The notes: generated by a model not told the origin, from the sequence alone. Counted from the stretch's first letter, positions 43,497-52,716 are shown. The stretch is DNA of 64,000 nt from Sediminicola sp963974715 (GCA_963974715.1 CAXBDK010000009.1:124001-188000); one strand, 5' to 3'. A program made the numbers and translations.

Positions 43497-43807
43497 ACTT
43501 TCTGGTTGTAGATTCAAGAATCCCCGAAAATGGTATTCATTACATAAATGCGCATGGGAAGCAAGCCCTGTAATCGACAATCCCGGTTAGATAAATTGCC
43601 CCGGTCCTCATCTGGAAAAAGGGTACAGAATTCCCATCAAAAATGGATAACACTATTATTATTACCCTTTTAAAGTGTATTTCCTACCCGAAATTTCACA
43701 TAGCCTACACACAAATACATATCATAAAATTCAGGCTCCCAAGGATCTGAATATTTATATAATTGATTATCAAATAATTATACATTTTGATTATTTTTGG
43801 AATTGAT
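43497..43807. other. Spacer before PepSY copy B
   Basis: Contains the diverged upstream region of copy B. TACCCGAA at 43685 aligns with 37947 before copy A at nearly the same distance (123 against 126 bases before the shared TGGCAT block). No gene is seen. Confidence 0.55.
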
Positions 43808-43861
43808 TGGCATATTTATTTCAATATACCTATCAAGTTTAACCATATAAAATTTCACATC

Positions 43862-44173
43862 ATGAAAAAGATATTATTCGTAGCCGCATTGGCATTGGGA
43901 AGTATGACAGCATTTGCACAGGAAACAGGGGCGCCACAGGACGACGCCACACAGGCCACCGCCCAAGAGGCCACCCAGGACAATTTTACCGAGATAGAAT
44001 CCAGTGAACTGCCAGAGGCCATTACCGCCGCGGTATCACAGAACTATCCAACCGCCACTATCAACAAGGCGAGCGTAAACGAGGCCGAGCAGTACAAATT
44101 GGAAGTTGCGTTGGAAGACGGTACCCAAGGTGTATTGTATGCCGATAAAGACGGGAACTGGATCGATATGTAA
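43862..44173 (+). CDS. PepSY-like small exported protein, copy B
   Basis: Identical in protein and DNA to 38127-38438. The start is ATG 43862; the longer frame from 43787 has no support because the homologous upstream bases in copy A are not coding in that frame. Signal peptide and PepSY-like domain as in copy A. Having two identical copies with different upstream DNA may raise dosage or give two expression patterns. Confidence 0.9.
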   Translation: MKKILFVAALALGSMTAFAQETGAPQDDATQATAQEATQDNFTEIESSELPEAITAAVSQNYPTATINKASVNEAEQYKLEVALEDGTQGVLYADKDGNWIDM

Positions 44174-44191
44174 TCCATACCCTCAAATCCT

Positions 44192-44223
44192 AAAAAAAGG
44201 CCGCACTAGCGGTCTTTTTTTTT
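44192..44223 (+). terminator. Terminator of PepSY copy B
   Basis: Same stem as at 38457-38486, followed by about nine T residues. Confidence 0.88.
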
Positions 44224-44320
44224 GGCATATTTTTCTGGAAAATGAAAACCTTATCGTAAGCAAACGGCAAATCAATTTTCTTACTAATCCTCAGGTAAGT
44301 TCACTAAAATTTCTGCCTCT

Positions 44321-45157
44321 TTAACTAAGTATGGTCACTTTTAAAAAGGTTGCGGGTATAACGGTGGCCTCCTTCTTACCGCTTTGGTTTTGATCGTTGA
44401 ACAGCGTTTGCAGTTCCTGCTCCAGATCTGCTGCCATCCCATTTTTTGCGGCAGCCTCAAAAGCGTTCATGGTAGGCCCATAGTAATCCTTGAACTTCCT
44501 GACAAATTTCGATGGGGGATAAGGGGCATGGAAGGTAAAGGTCTCCCTGCTGAAGGATATATTTTCCTTTGGAATTCCTTGGGCCGTAAAACGCTCCACT
44601 ACATTTGCCTCTACCCCCCATAACATAGGGCTTACAAAACCCTCGGGCGGCAATGGTGTATAAGCGGAGCTTATCTTTAATAATTGTGCGACCATCGTTG
44701 GGTCACCGGGAATCCAGTTTCCCATAACGATCCTTCCGCCTTTTCGTAAAAGGCGCACCATTTCTTTGGCTACGTCAAAGGGTCTCGGGGCGAACATGGC
44801 ACCAAAAATGCTGATGACCATATCGAATTCCCCGTCAGGTAGAAAATCCAGATCCATGGCATCCCCTTCTTGGAACCTAAGGTTGGTAAGGCCCTCTTTC
44901 TTAGCGTTTTTCTTTCCAGCCTCAATGAGGTTTCTCGCTATGTCCACCCCAAGAACCTCGGCGACCAACTTGGCTTCCGGTATAGCGGTAGTGCCATCAC
45001 CGCACCCAAGGTCAAGGATGGTAAGATCTTTTGTAATTCCGAGTTTTGATACAAGTTCCGCACCACTGGCACGCATCGTGTCCGCAATCTGGGTAAAGTC
45101 GCCCTTTTCCCATAGGGCTTTGTTCGGATTCTGTTGGAAAGGTGTTGTTTTGGGCAT
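44321..45157 (-). CDS. Class I SAM-dependent methyltransferase
   Basis: A 278-residue methyltransferase of the UbiE/Methyltransf_11/25 type. Motif I is LDLGCGDGTT (about 47-56), then GVDIA, FQEGDAMDL and FDMVISIFGAMFA for motifs II-IV. No substrate-binding feature identifies the acceptor. It is transcribed alone, downstream of an AraC gene on the same strand (99-base gap), which may be its regulator. Confidence 0.88.
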   Translation of the reverse strand: MPKTTPFQQNPNKALWEKGDFTQIADTMRASGAELVSKLGITKDLTILDLGCGDGTTAIPEAKLVAEVLGVDIARNLIEAGKKNAKKEGLTNLRFQEGDAMDLDFLPDGEFDMVISIFGAMFAPRPFDVAKEMVRLLRKGGRIVMGNWIPGDPTMVAQLLKISSAYTPLPPEGFVSPMLWGVEANVVERFTAQGIPKENISFSRETFTFHAPYPPSKFVRKFKDYYGPTMNAFEAAAKNGMAADLEQELQTLFNDQNQSGKKEATVIPATFLKVTILS

Positions 45158-45255
45158 CTTTTTATTTTAAAGGGTTCAATGTTTCATAGTCCCTAAATTA
45201 AAGGATAAACCGATATCCGGCTTTGCCGTAAAGTCCAAAAAACATCCTTAAAGGT

Positions 45256-46134
45256 TCAGACCGACAATGTTTTACGGATCGAAGAGGGCGTACCTTGGTA
45301 ACGTACTTTAAAAGAGCGGGTAAAGTGGGAGGCGTTTTCAAAACCGCTTTCAAACGCTACCTCGTTGATGCTTTTATGCGTGTTGCTAAGTAGTTGGAGT
45401 CCATGTTCCAACCGTTTTTGCAGTAACCATTTGCCAGGGGTGATATGCATCGTCTTTTTAAAATCCCTTTTAAAGGCCGAAAGGCTTCTATGGCAAAGTT
45501 CGGCATACTGGTCCAGTTTCAGGTTGAAGCAGTAGTTGTCCTCCATAACCCGCAGTAGGTTCGCAGATCTGGGTTCGTTCATCAGGGAACAGAAATACGA
45601 GAGCAGTTCCGCATTCTGCGGTTCATCGGCAAGGGTCAAGATCAGTTCGCGGAATTTTAGTTCAAGCAGCCCTTTGTCCGGTTCTTTTGTTTGTGAAAAA
45701 TAGGATGACATCGACAGAAAAAACAGTTCCAAAGATCTACTGGTCCGCACCTGCATTACCGGACCATATGCTCTATCCATTTGGCGGATGGGAACGGAAA
45801 GGGCTTTGAGCGTTTCACAGATAAAATGGTCGGGAATAAAAAAGAGCACCAGGCAAAAGCCAATATCAAAAAACTGTTCGATGATGCTGGCGCCCTTTTG
45901 CACGAATACGCAACTGCCCTTTTTAAGATCGTACGATCCATTGGCGGTGTGCCAGACCTTTCTTCCATCTACCACATAGAAAATATAGTTGTTCTGGCTC
46001 CATAGATCGGTAAAGCGGTTTTTCATGAGCCTGGCTTCAAGGGGACAGTCGAAAACCGTAATAAGACTGCCGCCACAGCTGAACTGTCGGGAAAATTCCG
46101 GGTGTTTTAGAACACTTTCAATAAAATTGACCAT
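45256..46134 (-). CDS. AraC-family regulator
   Basis: A 292-residue regulator with an ExsA-like plan: N-terminal cupin (KKGSCVFVQKGASIIEQFF), then two HTH motifs (LSAFKRDFKKTMHITPGKWL; INEVAFESGFENASHFTRSF). It resembles the regulator at 50808-51638 in the HTH. It precedes the methyltransferase on the same strand. Confidence 0.9.
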   Translation of the reverse strand: MVNFIESVLKHPEFSRQFSCGGSLITVFDCPLEARLMKNRFTDLWSQNNYIFYVVDGRKVWHTANGSYDLKKGSCVFVQKGASIIEQFFDIGFCLVLFFIPDHFICETLKALSVPIRQMDRAYGPVMQVRTSRSLELFFLSMSSYFSQTKEPDKGLLELKFRELILTLADEPQNAELLSYFCSLMNEPRSANLLRVMEDNYCFNLKLDQYAELCHRSLSAFKRDFKKTMHITPGKWLLQKRLEHGLQLLSNTHKSINEVAFESGFENASHFTRSFKVRYQGTPSSIRKTLSV

Positions 46135-46765
46135 GGCACAAATTGGATTACAACAATGAAATGATTTTTTTTCCTTGGGTACACCATCATCAGTGTCGGG
46201 ATACGCTGCGGCACGACCTGATATTGGCTACAAAGGTCAACTAGAGGGGGTTACTCAAATATAAGTGAAAATGCGATCATTGATACAGGCTCCAGGTGAA
46301 ATCGTAAGGAGGTCGGGGAATGCTTTCTGTTTATCATTGGCAATGAACCTTTCCATCGTTCTAAAGTTTATCCAAAGTTAAAGTTCCGGCATATCTTTCC
46401 GTGGGTTTGTTTACCCAAAGATAACCTTTTGGCCATTTCCATGTAGAAACCTATCCCTACATTGGCGGAAGATTTACGGGCCATGCAATCCTACCTGCTC
46501 CTGATAATGACTCCTAGCCCCGCCGGGCAAGATCAACATTTATGGAAGTAAACTTGGGATGCTTGTCGTGGCTGTTAAAAGGTCTAATAGTCTTGGGTAA
46601 TCTACGGAAATGGCCATTATAAATAAGGGCTGACCGACTTTTACCCGCTTAGTTGTGCTTCTTGGTATGGCAGCGTATTATGGAGCTGTGGTATATAAGT
46701 ATAGGAATACTGGTTGTGACCTATCAAAAAATTGCAAAGGATCTTTCTTAAGACAAACGCCATAC
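46135..46765. other. Long gap between AraC and the outer-membrane protein gene
   Basis: About 630 bases. The frame upstream of 46766 is open to 46655 but encodes no plausible signal or domain. I see no RNA gene, repeat or strong hairpin. It contains the promoters of both divergent genes, which I cannot define. Confidence 0.4.
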
Positions 46766-47419
46766 ATGGAATCCATTATAAAAAAAGTTGCACTATTGAT
46801 TTTATGTATGAACGGGCTTTCAAGCGCATATGCACAGTTTGCGGAAAGCAATGGTCTGTACCTGACGACTGAGGTAGGTATCGGCAATTATTTTGGGTTG
46901 GATATGAACCTGAACTATGTGCTTAAGGAAAAATACGCTTTTAAGATCGGGTACAGCGGGCATATAAGAAACCCCCACTCCATTCCCGAAGACTATAGTT
47001 CGGGTATTCTCGGATTGCTGTTACTTGGCTTAAATGGTCCGTTCGACTATATGACCAATTATCAACTGGCGGTAGGCAAAATCTATAAATTGAACGATAA
47101 AGGGACCATAAGGATCAACCTTAACCTTGGTGTTGGATATATGGGGATTAGGGAACCGAAGAATTGGACACGTATTGATGGTTTTTCTGTAGGTAGCGAT
47201 TACAGCTGGGAATATGGTCGTTATTATACGGTCGGCCTTATCATAAACCCAAAAATCGAATTGCCGTTTACAAGCACTGTCGGAATAACTATTTCCCCAA
47301 TGGTTCAGATAAATAAGGACAGGGCTTACTTTGGGCTGGGAATTGGACAAATGATAGGGGTGTTGAGGCCAAAAAAGGAGGTCGCCAAAGAGGTGGAAAA
47401 AGAACAAAAGACGCCATAA
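46766..47419 (+). CDS. Small outer-membrane beta-barrel-like protein
   Basis: 217 residues from ATG 46766, which gives a signal peptide (MESIIKKVALLILCMNGLSS, then AYAQ). Alternating hydrophobic strands with aromatic ends (YLTTEVGIGNYFGLDMNLNY, IRINLNLGVGYMG, RYYTVGLIINPKIELPF) suggest an eight-strand barrel. The end PKKEVAKEVEKEQKTP is a charged tail, unusual after a barrel. No family name can be given. A hairpin follows the stop. Confidence 0.7.
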   Translation: MESIIKKVALLILCMNGLSSAYAQFAESNGLYLTTEVGIGNYFGLDMNLNYVLKEKYAFKIGYSGHIRNPHSIPEDYSSGILGLLLLGLNGPFDYMTNYQLAVGKIYKLNDKGTIRINLNLGVGYMGIREPKNWTRIDGFSVGSDYSWEYGRYYTVGLIINPKIELPFTSTVGITISPMVQINKDRAYFGLGIGQMIGVLRPKKEVAKEVEKEQKTP

Positions 47420-47448
47420 GGGCCATCTCCCGATCTGAAAGATGGCCC
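47420..47448. terminator. Hairpin after the outer-membrane protein gene
   Basis: The arms GGGCCATCT (47420-47428) and AGATGGCCC (47440-47448) are perfect over nine bases. No T-run follows, so it may be an mRNA-stabilising hairpin or a weak terminator for the convergent pair. Confidence 0.5.
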
Positions 47449-47510
47449 ATATTGACCTGTATTGATGGCGAAAGGCCGAATGGCCATTGCGCAGTTGCCC
47501 AAAGTGGAAT

Positions 47511-47960
47511 TTAGGCATCGGGTATATCCGGTTCCACCAATTTTTTTAATTTTTCCAAGGACTCCTGCCAGCCCAGATAGCACATTTCCACAGGGATGAC
47601 CTCTGGGATTCCCTCTTGTACGATATGAAGATCGGTCCCACATGATACTTTGGTAAGTTTTACCGTTACCGTCATCTCCCCTGCTATATTGGCATCATCA
47701 AATTTGTCTGTATACGTAATGGCCTCATTTGGTTCGATTTCCAGATATTTCCCGCCGAAGGAATGTCCATTGCCCGTACCAAAGTTTGTAAACGACATTT
47801 TATGGATGCCCCCCACCTTGAAATCAAGTTCATGTACCTTACATGTAAACCCATATGGGGGCAGCCAGAAAGACATGGCATCTGCGTTGGAAAAGGCCCG
47901 GAATACCTTTTCCGGGGAAGCGGTAAAAACCCTGTGAAGGGCGACCCTGTTTGTTGACAT
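47511..47960 (-). CDS. SRPBCC/AHSA1-family protein
   Basis: A 149-residue START-like protein of the AHSA1 type: HRVFTASPEKVFRAFSNADAM, FWLPPYGF, GGKYLEIEPNEAITYTDKF and a final amphipathic helix (LGWQESLEKLKKLVEP). It binds hydrophobic ligands by family; no enzyme activity is assigned. It is encoded 66 bases after a DoxX gene, probably an operon. Confidence 0.88.
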   Translation of the reverse strand: MSTNRVALHRVFTASPEKVFRAFSNADAMSFWLPPYGFTCKVHELDFKVGGIHKMSFTNFGTGNGHSFGGKYLEIEPNEAITYTDKFDDANIAGEMTVTVKLTKVSCGTDLHIVQEGIPEVIPVEMCYLGWQESLEKLKKLVEPDIPDA

Positions 47961-48026
47961 AATACTTATTTTAAGTTATTGATTCTTTATTAAGAGAGCG
48001 TTTTGTTCTCATGATCCTATTTCTGT

Positions 48027-48404
48027 TCATTGGAACAATGGACGGTACTTCTCCTTATTCTCGAAAAAGATCCAGACCAAAATGCCTGCTAAGGGAAGGG
48101 CAATGGGCAGACCACTGGTATCCACCAAAAAATTGGCCAGTAAAATGCCCACCATTACGGGAAGTATGACCAAGGCGCCCAAGGCCCTCGTTCTGGGCAT
48201 AATAATTAAAAGGCCACCAACGATCTCGGCCAAAGCGATCAGTGGCATCAACCAAGCGATTTCCATGAGTGCCTGAAAATCCTTTAACGATTCCTCCGGA
48301 ATGTTTTCTGGCATAGGCATGTAGTTCAGGAATTTGTTCAGACCGGCGTTGATGAACATCAGCCCGAACAGAAGGCAAAGGACAAAAAGAATTTTTTTCT
48401 TCAT
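48027..48404 (-). CDS. DoxX-like membrane protein
   Basis: A 125-residue protein with four membrane helices (LFVLCLLFGLMFINAGLNKF, LMEIAWLMPLIALAEIVGGL, LGALVILPVMVGILLANF, LPIALPLAGILVWIFF). It is of the DoxX-like family, distinct from the DoxX at 9916-10326. It precedes the SRPBCC gene on the same strand. Confidence 0.85.
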   Translation of the reverse strand: MKKKILFVLCLLFGLMFINAGLNKFLNYMPMPENIPEESLKDFQALMEIAWLMPLIALAEIVGGLLIIMPRTRALGALVILPVMVGILLANFLVDTSGLPIALPLAGILVWIFFENKEKYRPLFQ

Positions 48405-48755
48405 TTTGAAAGGATTAGGTCGTGTTAATTGTTGAACCCCAAAAAATGATGTATCCGTTCCGTTTACAATGGAACAGTTCCGGAATCGATCTTTCGGGAT
48501 ATTTATCCATATGTTACAAATTTAAGGCAATCTTTGACCCAGCAACGGGGTAAAAACGGCATTTTTAAGGGGGATATCCGCCAAATAGGGAAAATCGTGG
48601 TAGCAAGGCTCCCGTTGTTTCGGCTCCCCAGGGAAAAGATCGGCCATTGCAAGATTATTATAGGAAAGAATTGCACTCTTCGACATTTCGGGAAAGGGAT
48701 AAAATTTTGGTAAGGGTCAAACAGGTAACAGAACAAAATTCTACATTCAATATTC

Positions 48756-48825
48756 ATCATCCATAACTGCATAACCAAGCGGCTCCGCTGCGCCGTAACC
48801 TGATAAAAGATCTGTATGCAAAAAT
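48756..48825. repeat. Intergenic repeat with AGCGGCTCCGCTGCGCC core, copy 1
   Basis: CATCCATAACTGCATAACCAAG followed by CGGCTCCGCTGCGCCGTAAC, the core containing a GGC..GCC hairpin. A degenerate second copy is at 48929-49000. The surrounding 739-base gap (48405-49143) holds no gene; simple CATCAT/TTCAT-like stretches lie between the copies. Confidence 0.6.
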
Positions 48826-48928
48826 CAAAATTCTCCCTCCATCATTGCTAATTCTACATTGATTTTCGGTTATAGGGTTACGTGGTTATGCGGTTATGTG
48901 GAACGATCGATATACTCCTTTTTCGCTC

Positions 48929-49000
48929 CATCATCCATAACTGAATAGCTAAGCAGCTCCGCTGCGCCCTACCTCCATAACAGATTTGGTGCATGTAAAT
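48929..49000. repeat. Intergenic repeat with AGCGGCTCCGCTGCGCC core, copy 2
   Basis: CATCCATAACTGAATAGCTAAG followed by CAGCTCCGCTGCGCCCTACC, about 170 bases after copy 1 in the same orientation. The matching order of blocks shows common origin. Confidence 0.6.
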
Positions 49001-49143
49001 TTTTCCATTTATAACCCATCATTCCTCATTCAAAATTCAACGTTCATCAATCCAGACGGCCTTTTCAACAAAGCACATCTGGACTTTTAAACAAAGCCTT
49101 TCCGTAAAATGCCATCTACTTTTGTCCTGTAAAAATTTAAAAA

Positions 49144-50142
49144 ATGGGACAAAACAATTTCAATGGAACGCTGCAGAAGCCAATTGCTTCCGGCTTCAAC
49201 GCAGGATCTACTGCAAGGGAAGTGATCAAAGGGGTGGACCTAACCGGCAAAATCGCCATTGTGACCGGTGGTAACACGGGCATTGGATTGGAAACGGTAA
49301 AAACACTTGCAAATGCAGGGGCAACGGTCATTGTTCCTGCAAGGGACATCGAAAAAGCAACGATAAACCTCCAGGGAATCGACCATGTGGAAATAGAACC
49401 AATGGATCTGATAGATCCCGATTCCATTGACGCATTTGCCGCAAAATTTTTGGCTTCCGGCAGACCCTTGCACATGCTCATCAACAATGCGGGAATTATG
49501 TGGGTACCTTTACGAAGGGACGATCGTGGACTTGAATCGCAGTTTGCCGTAAACTATTTGGCACAATTTCACCTTACGGCGAAATTATGGCCTTCTTTAA
49601 AGAAAGCCAATGGGGCCAGGGTAGTAAACCTTTCTTCACAGGGACATCATTTTGCACCCTTTGATTTTGACGACCCTAATTTTGAAAACAGGGAATATGA
49701 AAGCTTGCAGGGGTATGGACGGTCAAAGACCGCCACAATTCTATTTTCTATGTTATTGGCCGTAAAGGCGAGATCATTTAACATAAACGTGTACTCGGTC
49801 CATCCTGGCTCCGTAAACGGTACCGACCTGGCAAGGGAAGCTTCGGTGGAATTGTTCCATCAAATGGGATTCTGTGATCTGGATGGAAATTTGCTTCCGG
49901 AAGTGGCCGCTTCGTTAAAGGATATTCCACAAGGCGCCGCCACAACGGTATGGTGTGCCACCGCCCAAGGCTTAAACGACATAAGCGGTGTTTATTGCGA
50001 AGATGTAAATGTTGCGGACATGGCCACGGAGCGGACCAAATATCAAAGTGGCGTCATGCCCTATGCGCTGGACCCGGCCAATGCCGAACTTCTATGGAAA
50101 CTGAGCGAGCAGATGACAAATATTCTTTTTGAAGTAAAATAA
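49144..50142 (+). CDS. Short-chain dehydrogenase/reductase (SDR 8), retinol-dehydrogenase-like
   Basis: A 332-residue classical SDR with a 35-residue N-terminal extension. Motifs: TGGNTGIG (41-48), NNAG (114-117), S164/S165, Y191-xxx-K195 (YGRSK). The long insert after the active site and the end NAELLWKLSEQM are typical of the retinol-dehydrogenase/WWOX-like group in bacteria. It is cotranscribed with an NTF2-like gene 29 bases later. The substrate is unknown. Confidence 0.93.
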   Translation: MGQNNFNGTLQKPIASGFNAGSTAREVIKGVDLTGKIAIVTGGNTGIGLETVKTLANAGATVIVPARDIEKATINLQGIDHVEIEPMDLIDPDSIDAFAAKFLASGRPLHMLINNAGIMWVPLRRDDRGLESQFAVNYLAQFHLTAKLWPSLKKANGARVVNLSSQGHHFAPFDFDDPNFENREYESLQGYGRSKTATILFSMLLAVKARSFNINVYSVHPGSVNGTDLAREASVELFHQMGFCDLDGNLLPEVAASLKDIPQGAATTVWCATAQGLNDISGVYCEDVNVADMATERTKYQSGVMPYALDPANAELLWKLSEQMTNILFEVK

Positions 50143-50171
50143 TCCCGTGCAACCCTTTAAATTAAGAACAA

Positions 50172-50678
50172 ATGATACGCAAAAGTTTAATTGTTATAGT
50201 TACGATGGTTACCATGGCAATGGGCGTGGCAAACGCCCAACAAGAAGCCAAGACCGCCTCCATGTTGTTAAAAGGTTTTTTGGAAAGTGTAGGTAAGGGA
50301 GATGCTGGGTCATCTGCCTCTTTTTTTGCCGATAGCGCATATATTGAAGCTCCTTACGTGGTCAGCCTTGGGTTGCCTTCGAACATTAAAGGGAAAAAAG
50401 CGATCGAAGCTACCATGGGTACCGTTAAACAAGCAGCACCCAATTTTCATTTTAAGAACATCAAGGTACTATTGGAAACCCCTACCGAAGTTGTAGCGGA
50501 ATATGAAAGCGGAGCTACCATGGCCAATGGCAGACCTTACAAACAACATTACATTGGGCATCTGGTCTCAAAAGACGGAAAGATAGTTTCCATTAGGGAG
50601 TTTTTGAATACGGTGGTGTTCGTGGAAGCATTTTTTCCGAATGGTTTGAAAGATTTGATAGGCCCAAAACGGAAATAG
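50172..50678 (+). CDS. Exported SnoaL/NTF2-like protein
   Basis: A 168-residue protein. Signal peptide MIRKSLIVIVTMVTMAMGVA, then a SnoaL-like fold (LKGFLESVGKGDAGSSASFF, AYIEAPYVVSLGLPSNIKG). It follows SDR 8 by 29 bases and precedes a terminator. An NTF2-like partner beside an SDR also occurs at 15992-17498, a repeated pairing in this window. Confidence 0.85.
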   Translation: MIRKSLIVIVTMVTMAMGVANAQQEAKTASMLLKGFLESVGKGDAGSSASFFADSAYIEAPYVVSLGLPSNIKGKKAIEATMGTVKQAAPNFHFKNIKVLLETPTEVVAEYESGATMANGRPYKQHYIGHLVSKDGKIVSIREFLNTVVFVEAFFPNGLKDLIGPKRK

Positions 50679-50757
50679 CGGGAAAAGTTGCAAAAAAAAA
50701 ACACTCGAACAGATCAAGATCACCCACAAAACCCGAAATTTATTCTGGCCCTTAAGC

Positions 50758-50790
50758 AAAGTAGCCTGTTCGTTAACGGGCTACTTTTAC
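50758..50790 (+). terminator. Terminator after the SDR 8 unit
   Basis: The arms AAAGTAGCC (50758-50766) and GGCTACTTT (50779-50787) form a perfect nine-base stem with a T-rich end. It lies between the NTF2-like stop and the AraC start at 50808. Confidence 0.8.
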
Positions 50791-50807
50791 AATAAATAGG
50801 AATATAT

Positions 50808-51638
50808 ATGCAAGGAGCAAGATTTATCACACCCGAAATTAAACTTTCCGTCTTGGAGGCAAAGTACTTTAAAACGGAAATTACACTGGATGAACATGTC
50901 CTGGTCTGGTTGATCGAAGGTGAAAGCAAAGTGATCCAAGCCGATACGGAACTTGTTTTTAAGGGGGGCGATATTTTTCTTGTTCCACGAAACCGGCTTA
51001 CTACCATCTGTAATTTTCCCATAGATGGCAAACCTCATAAAGCCGTTGCCATACACCTATCCACCAAAAGGTTAAAAAGCTTCTATTCCAATTCGACTTC
51101 CCAAGGAAAGAATGGGGTGCGGCATACGATCCCTATCTATAGGGACCATGCATTGCTGAGCAGTTTTTTAGGTTCCTTACTACCCTATTTTGACATTCCC
51201 AATAAACTGCCCGAGCAGATTGCCGACTTAAAAATAACGGAGGCAATTGTTATTTTAAGGGAGATCGATAAAGGTATCGATGCGGTTCTTGCCAATTTTG
51301 ATGAACCTGGCAAGGTAGATCTTATCAGCTTTATGGAGAAGAACTATATGTTCAATATGCCATTGGAAAAGCTTGGTTATTTAACGGGTAGAAGTCTTTC
51401 AACGTTCAAAAGGGATTTTGTTAAGCACTTCAGGACCACCCCGCAAAGATGGCTGACCCAAAAAAGATTGGAACTGGCCTATTATCAACTGTCCGAAATG
51501 AAACGCAGGCCCGTGGATATCTATTTTGAAGTAGGTTTTGAAAACCTATCGCATTTTTCTTTCGCTTTTAAAAAACATTTCGGTATGTCCCCCACGGAAC
51601 TTATTGACCACAAGAGGGATACCGACCAGTACTATTGA
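50808..51638 (+). CDS. AraC-family regulator
   Basis: A 276-residue ExsA-like regulator: N-terminal cupin half (LVWLIEGESKVIQADTELVF), HTH 1 (LSTFKRDFVKHFRTTPQRWL) and HTH 2 (VDIYFEVGFENLSHFSFAFK). It follows SDR 8 and its partner and is likely to act on them. Confidence 0.9.
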   Translation: MQGARFITPEIKLSVLEAKYFKTEITLDEHVLVWLIEGESKVIQADTELVFKGGDIFLVPRNRLTTICNFPIDGKPHKAVAIHLSTKRLKSFYSNSTSQGKNGVRHTIPIYRDHALLSSFLGSLLPYFDIPNKLPEQIADLKITEAIVILREIDKGIDAVLANFDEPGKVDLISFMEKNYMFNMPLEKLGYLTGRSLSTFKRDFVKHFRTTPQRWLTQKRLELAYYQLSEMKRRPVDIYFEVGFENLSHFSFAFKKHFGMSPTELIDHKRDTDQYY

Positions 51639-51675
51639 AATAGCCCACTCCTCTCTTAGGGGGCTTCTCCCCATT

Positions 51676-52545
51676 TTATGTGGACAACCCTGCCATAAAA
51701 TCCATAATATCCGCTCCTATTTCCCTTACATGTGTTTCTAGGGCAAAGTGGCCCGTACCGTAAAATTTTAGCGTGGCATCCGGCAGGTCCGTTTTATAGG
51801 CCTCGGCCCCGGCGGGCAGGAAGTAGGGATCCCTGTTTCCCCATACCACAAGGGTTTTGGGTCGGTAGGTCCTAAAATACTGCTGGAACTTGGGGTACAG
51901 TGCCACATTGGTCCTGTAATCCCTTACCAGATCCAGTTGTATCTCCACATTGCCCGGCCTATCCAGAAAAAATTGGTCAAGGGTATAGGTTTCGGGCGCG
52001 ATCAGGGACGGGTCGGAGGCTCCTTCATGGTATTGGAACCAAGTCGCTTTTTCGGAAACAAAATCCCGAAGTGCCTCGCGGTTGGTTTGGGAAGGATCTT
52101 TCCAGTATTTCTGTATGGGGTGCCATTCGGAGCTCAGGCCCTCCTCGTAGGCATTCCCGTTTTGGGAGATGAGACCGCTGATCTTTTCCGGGTTGGCCAT
52201 TGCCAACCGTAGGCCCACGGGAGCACCATAATCAAAAACATAGATGGCAAAACGGTCCATCCCAAGGGAATCTATAAATTCCTGTACACAGCTCGCCAGA
52301 TTGTCGAAGGTATATTGGAACCGCTTATGGTCAGGGGCATCGGAAAAGCCGAAACCGGGAAGGTCCGGGGCGATAACATGGTATTTTTTGGACAGGATGG
52401 GAATCAGGTTCCGGAACATATGGGATGAGGTCGGATAGCCGTGCAAGAGCAGCAGGGTAGGGGCGTCGGCCCTACCGGCCTCCCTATAGAACATTTTTAA
52501 CCCGTTTACTTCAATGTTGCGATACTGTACTTTTGTATGTTGCAT
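51676..52545 (-). CDS. Epoxide-hydrolase-like alpha/beta hydrolase
   Basis: A 289-residue enzyme whose nucleophile is aspartate, not serine: D105 in VFDYGAP. With HGYP (35-38) it fits the epoxide hydrolase or haloalkane dehalogenase branch. The acid is in WGNRDPYF (about D239) and the base in GTGHFALE (about H269). A role in opening xenobiotic or lipid epoxides is likely by family. It is divergent from a LysR gene, whose palindromic site lies between them. Confidence 0.85.
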   Translation of the reverse strand: MQHTKVQYRNIEVNGLKMFYREAGRADAPTLLLLHGYPTSSHMFRNLIPILSKKYHVIAPDLPGFGFSDAPDHKRFQYTFDNLASCVQEFIDSLGMDRFAIYVFDYGAPVGLRLAMANPEKISGLISQNGNAYEEGLSSEWHPIQKYWKDPSQTNREALRDFVSEKATWFQYHEGASDPSLIAPETYTLDQFFLDRPGNVEIQLDLVRDYRTNVALYPKFQQYFRTYRPKTLVVWGNRDPYFLPAGAEAYKTDLPDATLKFYGTGHFALETHVREIGADIMDFMAGLST

Positions 52546-52686
52546 GACTTATATATTTTATGGCCCTAAAGCAGCTGTATCATCCAAGGTCAATAGATTG
52601 AAAAGGAAACCGCTATAGGGAGGCTCAATATTGATAGCCCTATTTTGACAATCCAAAATTAAGTAAGATATTTGATTCCATAAAAC

Positions 52687-52709
52687 GATTAATAACGATA
52701 GTATTAATC
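52687..52709. promoter_or_regulatory. LysR-type palindrome between the hydrolase and LysR genes
   Basis: The arms GATTAATA and TATTAATC are perfect eight-base inverted repeats around ACGATAG. It contains ATTAAT-N8-ATTAAT and T-N11-A spacing typical of LysR sites. It lies 8 bases before the LysR start and about 140 bases before the hydrolase start. Confidence 0.7.
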
Positions 52710-52716
52710 ACTATTT

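Larger units (their letters stand above)
43808..44223 (+). repeat. Direct repeat B (PepSY-like gene unit)
   Basis: Second copy of the unit at 38073-38486, 5.7 kb away in the same orientation. Coding sequence and terminator stem are identical. See the entry for copy A. Confidence 0.93.

Noticed and set aside
43787..43861. Longer N-terminus for PepSY copy B
   Set aside because: The extra codons lie in the diverged upstream DNA; copy A has no equivalent reading, and the shared start gives a proper signal peptide.
38073..44223. Composite transposon bounded by the two direct repeats
   Set aside because: No transposase, no terminal inverted repeats and no target-site duplication; the repeats are ordinary genes with promoters and terminators.
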